From: CBDUBS01 sp965365445 | Lineage (GTDB): Bacteria; Bacteroidota; Rhodothermia; Rhodothermales; DASSAV01 | Reading direction: 5' to 3' | Assembly (NCBI GenBank): GCA_965365445.1 | Contig: CBDUBS010000001.1 | Location: 13,877-77,876 of the forward strand | Length of the DNA: 64,000 nt | In this document: piece by piece, positions 1-8,546 of the stretch | Numbering within the stretch: the stretch's first letter is position 1 | Layout: each line of letters opens with the position of its first letter | The notes under the pieces: model-generated | Databases searched by the model: none | Told to the model about the DNA's origin: nothing | The model's input: only the letters and a program-made list of their open reading frames with translations | Position numbers and translations under genes: made by a program

Positions 1-884
1 CGGGGAAACGCGTCGGATATAATGGACGAAATCGCCGATCGGGCCATATATCGGATTTCGACCGACGTGAGCCGAAGCGAATGAATGACCTTGCCGACTT
101 CGGGATTCGTCGGATCGTGCGTGGCGAAAATCCACCGTTCCTCTCGTCCCTGCGGATAATCTTTGCCTATCGGCATCAGCGGAATATCGCGGAGTTGCGC
201 CCACTGAGCCTCGGCAAAACGGTTTCTATTTTCCTGAATGAAAGCTACCGCAGCGGACCTGGACAAAGAAGCTTTCTTAAACGCATACACTTCAGCCGCC
301 TCGGCATACACCCGTTCCGCCTCTACGCCCTGCTCTTCGGCCAGCACACGCCAGAGACTTTCGCCTGACCCCCCATCGGCCATCTTTTTCCATTTCCGCC
401 ATGCCTTCTCGACCTGATCGACTCGTATGAGCTCCTTGAACAGCAGCATGATGACAACGCGGTCCCGAAGTTCGAGCGGGGTGAATCCTCCCACTTCTGG
501 TTCGGCCTGAGCGTCCTGGGGCGCTGCGTCGGCTGAAGGGGTTTTGACAGCCGGTTCCCAGTGCAACCCGATACCGGAAAGCCACTGTTCGAGCGTAAAC
601 TGATCGCTTTCGGCACTTGACGGCGCCGCCTGTCTGGTCGCCCACTCGTCCGGGCCGGCGCTCCCCGGCGGCAGTGTGGAAGCCGGCGAATACGCTTCTC
701 CGCCGCCGGCCTGTTCAACCTCCGGTTGTCGGCCCAGTAAATCCAGCGTGGGCTGAAAATCAAGTCCGAGCGAACTCGGCGAAGGCGATTCATCGGCAGT
801 GATACTGGACGGAACGAATCGATCCGGCTGGTTATCCGAAAACGTACCGGGTTCGGTTCTCCGGGTGAACTTACCGAATTGCAT
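1..884 (-). CDS. GspE/PilB-type secretion or pilus assembly ATPase, N-terminal part (runs off left edge)
   Basis: An open frame starts with ATG at 884 and stays open to base 1, so only about 294 N-terminal residues are present. A GAGG/AGG ribosome site lies just upstream. The first ~125 residues are rich in Pro, Ser, Glu and Ala and look disordered. After that comes a helical segment followed by a WIFATHDPTNPEV stretch that strongly resembles the MshEN/GspE N-terminal domain of type II secretion and type IV pilus ATPases. Members of this family hydrolyse ATP at the inner membrane to drive pilus extension or secretion. The Walker A/B core would lie outside the window, so the ATPase assignment rests on the N-terminal domain alone. 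The long low-complexity leader is unusual. Confidence 0.68.
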   Translation of the reverse strand, partial: MQFGKFTRRTEPGTFSDNQPDRFVPSSITADESPSPSSLGLDFQPTLDLLGRQPEVEQAGGGEAYSPASTLPPGSAGPDEWATRQAAPSSAESDQFTLEQWLSGIGLHWEPAVKTPSADAAPQDAQAEPEVGGFTPLELRDRVVIMLLFKELIRVDQVEKAWRKWKKMADGGSGESLWRVLAEEQGVEAERVYAEAAEVYAFKKASLSRSAAVAFIQENRNRFAEAQWAQLRDIPLMPIGKDYPQGREERWIFATHDPTNPEVGKVIHSLRLTSVEIRYMARSAISSIISDAFP

Positions 885-1060
885 AGCGCCTGACCTCGGT
901 TGAACTCCTGCGAAACGACAGAACAGGGTTGCCCCGGGTTGCCCACTACGGATCGACCCGGAACCTGACGTCCCCTCTGCTGCCCTGGAATGCCCTAGGT
1001 ATCGGACGTTTTATCCCGTTTTCAAGCAGCGGCCGGAAAATGAATGGAGCCCTATCGGGT

Positions 1061-2230
1061 TCAACTCGGTGGAGCCTGCGCGTCTTTTGCTTTCTCCGCC
1101 CGTATGTTGGGTAATTCTTCCGTACGGATGAATCCTTTTGCCAGCGCATGTTCGGCGGCGGCCGTTGTGTCCGGAACGCATATCATTTCCACTCCGTGAA
1201 CGGCGAGTTCGGCCGTGATGGTATTCAGCTGCTCGCTCCGCCCTCCCGACAGTACGTCTCGAATATATACGGCGCGGACGCGGTGCGGGAATTGCAAGGC
1301 AAGACGGCGGTAGATTTCCGGGTCGTCCTGTCCGCTGTCGCCGATGAGAATAACCGGCAGGTCGGTGTAAAACTGGATCAGCCGTTCGATCTGGGTGAGT
1401 TTGTGCGCGTGATGCCCGAGCGAGATGAACTTGTTCCGGTCGATGCCCAGGTCGCGCAGGAAAAGTGGTCCGAGCGGTATGGCATGGACGTTCAGGAAAT
1501 CAGTCAGAAAGTCGTACAGATTCCACGGGCTGCTGCTGACGTAAAAAATCGGGTTGTGAGCCGTTCCCGTAGACCCCTTTTGCAGCGCCCTGTAAAAGGC
1601 AGCCACTCCCTCGAAGGGCAGCCTCGTCCATGCGTTTCGCGTGAGGGTAACCCGTACCATTTTCAACCATTTGGTGGCGCCGGTCTGAAGGATGGTATCA
1701 TCCACGTCGCTTACTACTATGAACTCGGTGTCCACCGGCGGAACGAGCACGGGGCATTCAACGACCTTCGGCTGCCCCGGGATCGTCAGGTGCACTTCAT
1801 GCCAGGCATCATCCGAGGGGAGCGTACACTCCGGCTCCAGCGCCAGCCGGAAGTAACCCTCCTCATCCGATACGGTATCCGACACGGCAGTTGCCGTATT
1901 CTTCGGCTGCGCTCGTTCTTCACATGGGTACCAGCCACGTACGGCGACTCCCGCTGCTTCGTTACTAAAGAAACGTCGCACCATAAGTCCAACGTTCTGC
2001 AACAACGTATCCGTTTCGGAAGGGCGGCGGTGGTCGCTTCGTTCCAGAACGCGACCGCTGACGCGCAACTCACGCGCATTGCCATACCCGCGGTATGCGA
2101 CGATCTCCGGTGGGCGCGGGGTAAAAATCAGCCGTTTGACTCGGCCCCAGAGCTTATCCGCCGGCTTTTCGAGGTGATAGAGGCCGATATGCAGCCCCTT
2201 TCGAAGGGAGCGACGAAACGTTCCTGCCAT
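1061..2230 (-). CDS. App1-like phosphatidate phosphatase (DUF2183 family)
   Basis: The 389-residue protein carries the HAD-like signature of the App1 phosphatidate phosphatase family: DVDDT at residues 175-179 (nucleophile Asp175, general acid Asp177), SSSPWNLYDF at 232-241 and GDSGQDDPEIY at 297-307. The N-terminal ~165 residues form a beta-rich accessory domain also seen in bacterial homologues. The family removes phosphate from phosphatidic acid in yeast; the bacterial substrate is inferred, not shown. There is no signal peptide. The start lies only 3 bp after the stop of the upstream DUF4174-like gene, so the two are almost certainly cotranscribed. Confidence 0.87.
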   Translation of the reverse strand: MAGTFRRSLRKGLHIGLYHLEKPADKLWGRVKRLIFTPRPPEIVAYRGYGNARELRVSGRVLERSDHRRPSETDTLLQNVGLMVRRFFSNEAAGVAVRGWYPCEERAQPKNTATAVSDTVSDEEGYFRLALEPECTLPSDDAWHEVHLTIPGQPKVVECPVLVPPVDTEFIVVSDVDDTILQTGATKWLKMVRVTLTRNAWTRLPFEGVAAFYRALQKGSTGTAHNPIFYVSSSPWNLYDFLTDFLNVHAIPLGPLFLRDLGIDRNKFISLGHHAHKLTQIERLIQFYTDLPVILIGDSGQDDPEIYRRLALQFPHRVRAVYIRDVLSGGRSEQLNTITAELAVHGVEMICVPDTTAAAEHALAKGFIRTEELPNIRAEKAKDAQAPPS

Positions 2231-2233
2231 AGA

Positions 2234-2605
2234 TCAGGAATCCTTTTCCGGCTGCCCGGCGGAATCAAAATAACGAAGTATGGCAGAGGTAAGCAGCGGC
2301 GCGTCGTCCCGATGGAGCACGTTGCCGGCGGGCCCCACGAGTACGATCTGAAACCGATCCGCGCGTGGCGTATAGGCGTTTCTCAATGACCCGGCGATAT
2401 CGTCATCGAGGGCGTTGCCGTCCATTGCGCTGCGGCCTTCATTAAAAATACTGGCAAGTGCAATACCCCGTCCGGCCAATTCATCGGCCGCCGCTTGCAG
2501 TTGTTCGATTTGCGACTGGTACGACGGGCACTTCGGTGACAGGGCGTACAGATAGATCAGCGGTTTCCCCGCCGTTAGCGCATCGAGATCGATCGGGGTA
2601 TCCAT
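2234..2605 (-). CDS. DUF4174-like thioredoxin-fold small protein
   Basis: This 123-residue soluble protein reads like the DUF4174 / thioredoxin-like group: a YLYALSPKCPSY strand-turn near residues 18-29, and FQIVLVGPAGNVLHR followed by a short C-terminal helix. Only one cysteine sits at the classical position, so a CxxC redox centre is absent and enzymatic redox activity is doubtful. It is the first gene of a two-gene unit with the App1-like phosphatase downstream. Function is unknown; a stress-related or peroxiredoxin-like role is only a guess. Confidence 0.7.
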   Translation of the reverse strand: MDTPIDLDALTAGKPLIYLYALSPKCPSYQSQIEQLQAAADELAGRGIALASIFNEGRSAMDGNALDDDIAGSLRNAYTPRADRFQIVLVGPAGNVLHRDDAPLLTSAILRYFDSAGQPEKDS

Positions 2606-2802
2606 AGGACCTGCACGGTTAGGCGATGATTCGAATCCGTAATATATCCGGCATACGGCGGCAAGCCGGCTGCGTGGGAATGTATGCCGTGCGCATCACG
2701 GACGATCCGAACGGAAAGCCCCGTTGCGTCATTGTTGCATACCGTCGCTTTTTCCTGTCGTTCATTTATCCCAATCCAGTCCAACCACACCGGTGAGCTT
2801 CC

Positions 2803-3063
2803 ATGCCCTGTTTCATTGTAGTCATCGCCTTGTTTGTGCCACGCCTCGTCATTGCCGGCCTGTGGTTTTTTACCACCTGGTTTTCCGGCCTCTTTGACTC
2901 CATCCTCCTGCCTATCCTCGGGTTCTTGTTTTTGCCCACGACCCTGCTCTGGTATTCCGTCGTGGAGAATGTGTTCGGCGGCGAGTGGGGCATTTTACAA
3001 ATCGGCCTTGGCATCGTCGCTATCCTGATCGACCTATCCCCGGCCGGAGGCCGCAGAGGGTGA
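2803..3063 (+). CDS. Small conserved integral membrane protein
   Basis: This is an 86-residue, very hydrophobic protein with about three membrane segments: residues 3-25, a central FDSILLPILGFLFLPTTLLW segment, and a C-terminal helix ending in a charged GGRRG tail. The pattern of a Trp-Phe-rich first helix, a central Phe-Leu-Pro helix and a GGEWG turn is one I recall from a widespread family of short uncharacterised membrane proteins in high-GC bacteria. It stands alone, ~200 bp from the divergent DUF4174-like gene. No function can be assigned. Confidence 0.72.
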   Translation: MPCFIVVIALFVPRLVIAGLWFFTTWFSGLFDSILLPILGFLFLPTTLLWYSVVENVFGGEWGILQIGLGIVAILIDLSPAGGRRG

Positions 3064-3146
3064 CAGGAAACACCGGTCCGGACGGAGAGGTAGCACCTTT
3101 GCCCATCGTCAGCCGTATGGACTGATTACATCCTGACGCTACCCGT

Positions 3147-6032
3147 ATGCCTCGCATGGTATCCGCTTCCCATATGCTCGTACCTCGATTTGTCTTTCTC
3201 TTCTGTCTTGGCTTGCTTCTCATCGGCAGCCGGAATGTACCTGCCCGGACTCCTCTTGACCACCGCCCGGTGCACAGGCCGGCCTTCGACTCCAGCCGGG
3301 TGCTCCCTATGGATCCGGAGGTACGGATAGGTCAACTGACCAACGGGCTAACCTATTATATCCGAACGAACGACGAACCGGAGAACCGGGCCGAGTTGCG
3401 CCTCGTCGTAGATGCCGGGTCCGTTCTTGAGGACGAGAGCCAGCGGGGGCTTGCTCACTTTCTGGAGCATATGCTGTTCAACGGCACCCGCCGTTTTCCC
3501 GAACAGAAACTGGTCGATTTTCTGGAGCGAATCGGGATGCGGTTCGGGCCGGACGTCAATGCATCCACTTCGTTCGACGAGACCGTGTATATGCTCACCA
3601 TTCCTACCGACAGCGCCCGGATAGTAGAGCAGGCGTTCGACGTACTGGAGGACTGGGCCGCCCATGCCACCTTATCGGACGAAGAGATTGACAAGGAAAG
3701 AGGGGTGGTGATCGAGGAATGGCGACTGAATCAGCAAAATGCTCAGGGCCGCCTATTGAATGAAATTCTGCCGGTGTACCTCTATGGCTCGCGGTACCAG
3801 CATCGCTTACCGATAGGCGACACGACCGTAATCAAACAGGCCGATTACGATGCGGTCAGGCGGTTTTACCGGGATTGGTACAGGCCGGACTTGATGGCGG
3901 TAATCGCCGTGGGAGACTTCAACCCGGACCGTATCGAACAGCTGATTCGAGAGCATTTCAGAGAATTGCGGTCACCCGAGAATCCCCGCCCCAGAGGCCG
4001 GTTTCCCGTTCCGGGTCATGACGGCACGTTGTTCAAAATCGCAACCGATCCGGAATATCCCGTTTCGACTGTCGAAATAATATACACGCAAGAAGCCGAG
4101 CCACTGAATACGGTGGATGACTACCACCAGCGGCTCACCGACTACTTGTTTTACGGAATGCTCAACGAGCGCCTGGCTGAAATTGCGCGGCGACCGGATG
4201 CACCCTTTCTTGGGGCACAGGCGTATCACGGAGACTTCGTACGGTCGGCAGACGTTTACGGCCTTCAGGCGCGTGTGCAGGACGACAGCCTTCTCGTCGG
4301 GTTGAAGGCCATTCTTACAGAGGCGGCCCGGGTGCGCCGGTTTGGATTTACAGACGGCGAACTGGTACGTCAGAAAAAGGAACTGATCCGAAGGTACGAG
4401 CAGGCATTCAACGAACGCGAGAATACGAATTCGGCGAGTTATGCCGGTGAGTACGTCAGCCACTTTCTGGAGAGCGACGCGAGCCCGGGGATCGAATACG
4501 AAATCGACCTTGTAAGAGCGCAGTTACCGACCATATCGCTGGAGCAGATAAATCAGCTTGCCGAACAGCTTCTCGTACCCTCCAACAGGGCCGTAATTGT
4601 CACCATGCCTGAGAAGGAGGAGACGCCCGCCCCCACCGAACAGCAATTGCAGAAGGTTATCCGACAGGCCGAAACCCAGTCGCTGACGGCGTATGAGGAT
4701 GACACACCCGATTCGCCCCTCCTGCCCATCGAGCCGGAACCGGCCGATATCCTTGACGAGAAAGCCCTGCCTGAAATCGGAGTAACCGAGTTCACGCTCT
4801 CCAACGGCGTCCGCGTGGTAATGAAGCCAACCACATTCAAAGCGGATGAGATCCGTTTCACGGCCTCAAGCGCCGGGGGGTCTTCGCTGGTATCGGACGA
4901 AGATGCATTCGAGGCGGATATTGCCGATATGCTGGTCGTACAGAGCGGCGTGGGACCGTTCGACCGCACCCATCTGGAGCGGTTGCTTGCGGGAAAACTC
5001 GTAACGGTTTCCCCGTTCATCAGCGAACTGGAAGAGGGGTTTAGCGGAAGCGCCTCTCCGCAGGATCTCGAGACACTCTTTCAGTTGATCCACCTGTATG
5101 TGACGGCTCCCCGAGCCGACAGCACCGCGCTCGCCATGCTTCAGAATCAGTATCGCGCAGCGCTGGCCAATAGGTCGTCTGATCCGATCGCGGTGTTCCA
5201 GGATACGCTTCAGGCTGCACTATACGGAAACCACCCCCGTTATCGGGTCGCCACGGTGGAGATGGTCGACTCGCTCGCCGTTGAGGACGCGTTCCGTATT
5301 TATCGAAACCGTTTTGCCGACCTGGGCGACTTCACGTTCGTGTTCGCGGGATCGTTCGACCCGGACTCCCTTCGGATGTTCGCAAGGCAGTATCTGGGCA
5401 CGCTTCCTTCGCTGAACAGAAAAGAATCGTGGAGGGACGTAAAACCCGATTTACCGAGCGGTATAATCATGAGTACCGTCGCCAGGGGCATGGGACAGCA
5501 GAGCCAGGCGGCGATCGTCTTTAATGGTCCTTTCCAGTACGGTAGGGAAAACCGCTACACTCTGCGCTCGATGGCGGAAGCCTTGAGTATCCGATTACGG
5601 GAGGTGCTTCGGGAAGATCTGGGCGGCGTATATGGCGTGGGAGTTTCCGCTACGTCAACGGATCGGCCGGATTCCGAGTACACTGTAACCATCCGTTTCG
5701 GAGCCGATCCGCGGAGAGTGGACGAACTCATTTCTGCCGTGTTCGATGAAATCGAACGGTTCAAAAGAGAGGGACCCGGCGAAGAAATCGCAGAAAAAAT
5801 ACGCGAGCAGCAACACAGAGAGCGCGAAACAGCCATGGAGACCAATGCCTTCTGGGTCAACGTGCTGGATTACTACTATACGCATCCGGATGAACCCGTA
5901 ACGGACATCCTGGATTACCCCCGCCTCATCGATAGCCTGGACGCCGGGGATCTGCGTAATGCAGCGCGCGCCTACCTGAATGCAGATCGTTATGTAAAAG
6001 TCGTGCTGATGCCCGAACGTGTCGATCCGTGA
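3147..6032 (+). CDS. M16 family (pitrilysin/insulinase) zinc metallopeptidase, exported
   Basis: The protein has 961 residues, with an N-terminal signal peptide (hydrophobic core about residues 11-27). The inverted zinc motif HFLEH is at 104-108 and the third ligand Glu184 lies 76 residues on, as expected for M16. Two M16 halves are present, the active one N-terminal and the inactive one beginning near residue 545. This long two-half form is typical of periplasmic or surface proteases in Bacteroidota and Proteobacteria, which cut small unfolded peptides. No strong ribosome site precedes the ATG at 3147; Met4 or Met10 are alternative starts. It is a single gene between a small membrane protein and a convergent SDR gene. 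Confidence 0.93.
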   Translation: MPRMVSASHMLVPRFVFLFCLGLLLIGSRNVPARTPLDHRPVHRPAFDSSRVLPMDPEVRIGQLTNGLTYYIRTNDEPENRAELRLVVDAGSVLEDESQRGLAHFLEHMLFNGTRRFPEQKLVDFLERIGMRFGPDVNASTSFDETVYMLTIPTDSARIVEQAFDVLEDWAAHATLSDEEIDKERGVVIEEWRLNQQNAQGRLLNEILPVYLYGSRYQHRLPIGDTTVIKQADYDAVRRFYRDWYRPDLMAVIAVGDFNPDRIEQLIREHFRELRSPENPRPRGRFPVPGHDGTLFKIATDPEYPVSTVEIIYTQEAEPLNTVDDYHQRLTDYLFYGMLNERLAEIARRPDAPFLGAQAYHGDFVRSADVYGLQARVQDDSLLVGLKAILTEAARVRRFGFTDGELVRQKKELIRRYEQAFNERENTNSASYAGEYVSHFLESDASPGIEYEIDLVRAQLPTISLEQINQLAEQLLVPSNRAVIVTMPEKEETPAPTEQQLQKVIRQAETQSLTAYEDDTPDSPLLPIEPEPADILDEKALPEIGVTEFTLSNGVRVVMKPTTFKADEIRFTASSAGGSSLVSDEDAFEADIADMLVVQSGVGPFDRTHLERLLAGKLVTVSPFISELEEGFSGSASPQDLETLFQLIHLYVTAPRADSTALAMLQNQYRAALANRSSDPIAVFQDTLQAALYGNHPRYRVATVEMVDSLAVEDAFRIYRNRFADLGDFTFVFAGSFDPDSLRMFARQYLGTLPSLNRKESWRDVKPDLPSGIIMSTVARGMGQQSQAAIVFNGPFQYGRENRYTLRSMAEALSIRLREVLREDLGGVYGVGVSATSTDRPDSEYTVTIRFGADPRRVDELISAVFDEIERFKREGPGEEIAEKIREQQHRERETAMETNAFWVNVLDYYYTHPDEPVTDILDYPRLIDSLDAGDLRNAARAYLNADRYVKVVLMPERVDP

Positions 6033-6049
6033 TGCGCCCTGCGACGGGG

Positions 6050-6808
6050 TTAATCCGCATACACCATTTTTTTCGTCATACCCCCGTCGATGACGAAGTT
6101 TTGTCCCGTAATGAATCCGGCCTGTTCGCCGATCAGGTAGGCGGCCGCCCATGCGATATCGGCCGGCCAACCGACCCGACCGGCAGGATGTTGCTCGTGG
6201 TCGATCGGACGCAGATCTGCTTTATGGCGCTCCCCTCGCTTTTTCCATTCGCTTACGTCTATCCAGCCGGGACTGATGCTATTCACGCGGATCTCCGGCC
6301 CCAGGCTCACAGCGAGCGCATGGGTCAACGAGAGGACGCCGCCTTTCGTGGCGCTGTAGGCTTCGGTGTTCGGTTCGGATTGAAACGCACGCGTAGATGC
6401 TATGTTGACGATACTCCCTCTCTGTTTCCTCAACTCGGGCACGCAGTGTTTCACACAGATGAAATAGCCTGTCAGGTTGACGCCTATGATTCGGCTCCAC
6501 TGTTCGATGGACAATTCCTCTACCGGCGCTGCAACGGGATCGGCTATGCCTGCATTATTGATGAGGGCGTCGATCCTTCCATACGTCTCCATTGTTTCCC
6601 GGACGGTCCGCCGCACGCTGGATTCATCGGAGGTATCGGTCCTGAAGAACCGGATCGCTCCCAGGTGAGCGTATTCCTGAGCGGTTTCCTCGCCGGCTTC
6701 CGCGTCGATCTCAGCGATCGCGACCCTGTAACCCTGCCGGAGTAGTTCCAGCGCGATCCCCTTGCCAATGCCCTGACCTCCTCCCGTAACAATGACTGTC
6801 TTTTCCAT
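6050..6808 (-). CDS. Short-chain dehydrogenase/reductase (SDR)
   Basis: A 252-residue classical SDR. It has the NAD(P) glycine motif TGGGQGIG near residues 8-15, NNAG at 84-87, catalytic Ser138 and the YSATK pair Tyr151/Lys155, and ends with the usual C-terminal FVIDGGMTKK. An acidic residue at the end of the second strand (Glu33/Asp35) suggests NAD preference. The frame is open further upstream, but the start at 6808 is chosen because an AGGAAG ribosome site lies just before it and the sequence becomes family-like from there. Substrate unknown; glucose or sugar-alcohol dehydrogenases are the nearest look-alikes. It is divergent from the thioesterase gene. Confidence 0.9.
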   Translation of the reverse strand: MEKTVIVTGGGQGIGKGIALELLRQGYRVAIAEIDAEAGEETAQEYAHLGAIRFFRTDTSDESSVRRTVRETMETYGRIDALINNAGIADPVAAPVEELSIEQWSRIIGVNLTGYFICVKHCVPELRKQRGSIVNIASTRAFQSEPNTEAYSATKGGVLSLTHALAVSLGPEIRVNSISPGWIDVSEWKKRGERHKADLRPIDHEQHPAGRVGWPADIAWAAAYLIGEQAGFITGQNFVIDGGMTKKMVYAD

Positions 6809-6918
6809 AATTTCGGCTTCCTGTTTATTTATCTCCTCCACCCGGAGCGTACTATTACAAACCGGACCCCGGGCACGGCGTTCGGATATTCCGTTAATCC
6901 CCATCGCACTATAGCCCT

Positions 6919-7701
6919 ATGAGCGACACGCTTTCCGTGTGGAAAGACACGTACCGGATACGGGCCTACGAAGTCGATCCGGCCGGGTATGCCTCGATCC
7001 AATCGCTGTGTAATTACCTGCAAGAGTCGGCCGGCAACCATGCCCACGATCTGGGTGTGTCGGTAGCGCAGTTGCTCCGGAACGGCCTGACATGGGTGCT
7101 TTCACGGCTTCGTGTTGAGATGGATACCTACCCGGGCTGGCAAGACGACATTACCGTGGAAACGTGGCCCTCCGGCGTAACGGGGCTGCTGGCCAACCGG
7201 GAATTCCTCGTTTCTGCAGGGAACGGACGCCCGATTGCGCGCGCCTCGAGCGCCTGGCTGGTAGTGGATATAGAGCGCAAAAAGCCGGTGCGGGTTCCAC
7301 CCGTAATCCACGATTTAAGGATACCGGAACGTGATCTTCCGCTGGGACCCCCTCCCCCCGCCCGCGAGGCTCCCGAATCGTACGAAGAAGAGCATCTCTT
7401 TAAGGTTCGGTACTCCGATCTCGACATGAACCAGCATGTGAACAACGTCCGCTACGTCGAGTGGGCCGTTGAAAGTGTTCCGTCCGAAGTCATGACGGCA
7501 GGTCGCATCGTTTCCCTGGACATTCAGTACCGCCACGAAACACTATACGGGGATACAGTGCGGATCGAAACGGCTGAATGGCCCGATGCCGATAGGCAGG
7601 CATTTTTCCACCGGATCACACGGGCCGGCGACACCCGGGAAGCGGCTCGGGCGATCACACGATGGAGCACGCAGCCGCCGACCGGATCGGACCACACTTA
7701 G
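6919..7701 (+). CDS. Acyl-ACP thioesterase family protein
   Basis: The 260-residue protein has two hot-dog halves, as in bacterial FatA/FatB-like thioesterases (PF01643). The first half includes YEVDPAGYASIQSLCNYLQE and the second includes YSDLDMNQHVNNVRYVEW, the conserved Asn-Gln-His-Val-Asn-Asn helix that carries the catalytic Asn/His. The family hydrolyses acyl-ACP or acyl-CoA to free fatty acid in the cytoplasm. The start codon lies ~110 bp from the divergent SDR start. The TAG stop overlaps the stop of the convergent beta-barrel gene within the four bases TTAG. Confidence 0.88.
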   Translation: MSDTLSVWKDTYRIRAYEVDPAGYASIQSLCNYLQESAGNHAHDLGVSVAQLLRNGLTWVLSRLRVEMDTYPGWQDDITVETWPSGVTGLLANREFLVSAGNGRPIARASSAWLVVDIERKKPVRVPPVIHDLRIPERDLPLGPPPPAREAPESYEEEHLFKVRYSDLDMNQHVNNVRYVEWAVESVPSEVMTAGRIVSLDIQYRHETLYGDTVRIETAEWPDADRQAFFHRITRAGDTREAARAITRWSTQPPTGSDHT

Positions 7702-8420
7702 AACCGGAATACGACCCCGAACTGCGGTTCCAGCACGGCCGTCCTGGACCGCTCGACGTCGAACGACACCGATCCGTTGGTGCGTCGGATCGAACCTTCC
7801 TTCAGGTACTCCGCTTCGCTTCCGAACAGGTACCGGGCGCCGATATTCAGCATTACGCTTCCGATACGATTGGCATCGCCCATTTTGCCGGAATACAACG
7901 GGATGTGCAAACCACCCCCTGCCCCGTAACTAAACGCTATGTCGTCGAAGTTGGTGGAAGCGGCAATGGGTTCGCCGTCATCCATCCAGCCTTCGCTGTC
8001 GATGCTGGTCTGAGTAAACAGGTACTTGAATCCGATGAGGCCGTCGAGGTAGGGACGAACGGCGCCTATCGGGGGCTGGAGCCGGAACAGTAGATGTCCC
8101 GCTGCAATATTATTGCTGGTGGCCACGTTGACCCGTACGTCTGGAATGGTGTTACTGAAGGGCTCCGTGCGGCGCTCATATCCGTAAATCAGAAAGTCCA
8201 GGCTCGCGCCGATGAATACAGGCAGTCTGTCGAATCCGATCCCTCCGTAGAGCGAGCCGCCAAATCCATTTTGGTCGAGTTTTTCACTGAATTCGCCCTG
8301 CGGCAGCCCCACGGCAAAACTGAGTCCGACTTCCGGGCGAACCTGCGCTCGGGTGGTATCAGCCATACCTGAAAGCATGACCATGCTCAGGATGAAATAT
8401 GGTAAACGCAAGCGTTTCAT
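7698..8420 (-). CDS. Small outer-membrane beta-barrel protein
   Basis: A 240-residue protein with a signal peptide ending near TTRAQ, followed by alternating hydrophobic/aromatic strands (GLSFAVGLPQGEF, GGIGFDRLPVFIGASLD, MLNIGARYLF) and a C-terminal Phe (FGVVFRF). These are hallmarks of an OmpA/OprF-size eight-stranded barrel of the OMP_b-brl type. The ATG at 8420 (MKRLRLPY) is preferred over the upstream TTG at 8435. Function unknown. It lies between the convergent thioesterase and the upstream quinone oxidoreductase, which is on the same strand. Confidence 0.8.
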   Translation of the reverse strand: MKRLRLPYFILSMVMLSGMADTTRAQVRPEVGLSFAVGLPQGEFSEKLDQNGFGGSLYGGIGFDRLPVFIGASLDFLIYGYERRTEPFSNTIPDVRVNVATSNNIAAGHLLFRLQPPIGAVRPYLDGLIGFKYLFTQTSIDSEGWMDDGEPIAASTNFDDIAFSYGAGGGLHIPLYSGKMGDANRIGSVMLNIGARYLFGSEAEYLKEGSIRRTNGSVSFDVERSRTAVLEPQFGVVFRF

Positions 8421-8546
8421 ACGATGTACCGGCAAAGGGCGTATTTAGAAAACGAACGGCTCGATGTATCCGTGTGTACGGAATACGCGGCCAGAGTTTC
8501 ATCCGACCGTTCCTCCTTACCTATGCCGCGTTCTCTGAACCATTCG

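Noticed and set aside
323..946. Long minus-strand open frame overlapping the ATPase gene
   Set aside because: It is in another frame, Arg/Ser-rich with no family character, while the 884-start frame continues to the edge and matches a known domain.
2600..2660. GATTCGAATCCG resembling a tRNA T-loop
   Set aside because: No acceptor stem, anticodon arm or CCA could be placed around it, and the left part lies in a gene.
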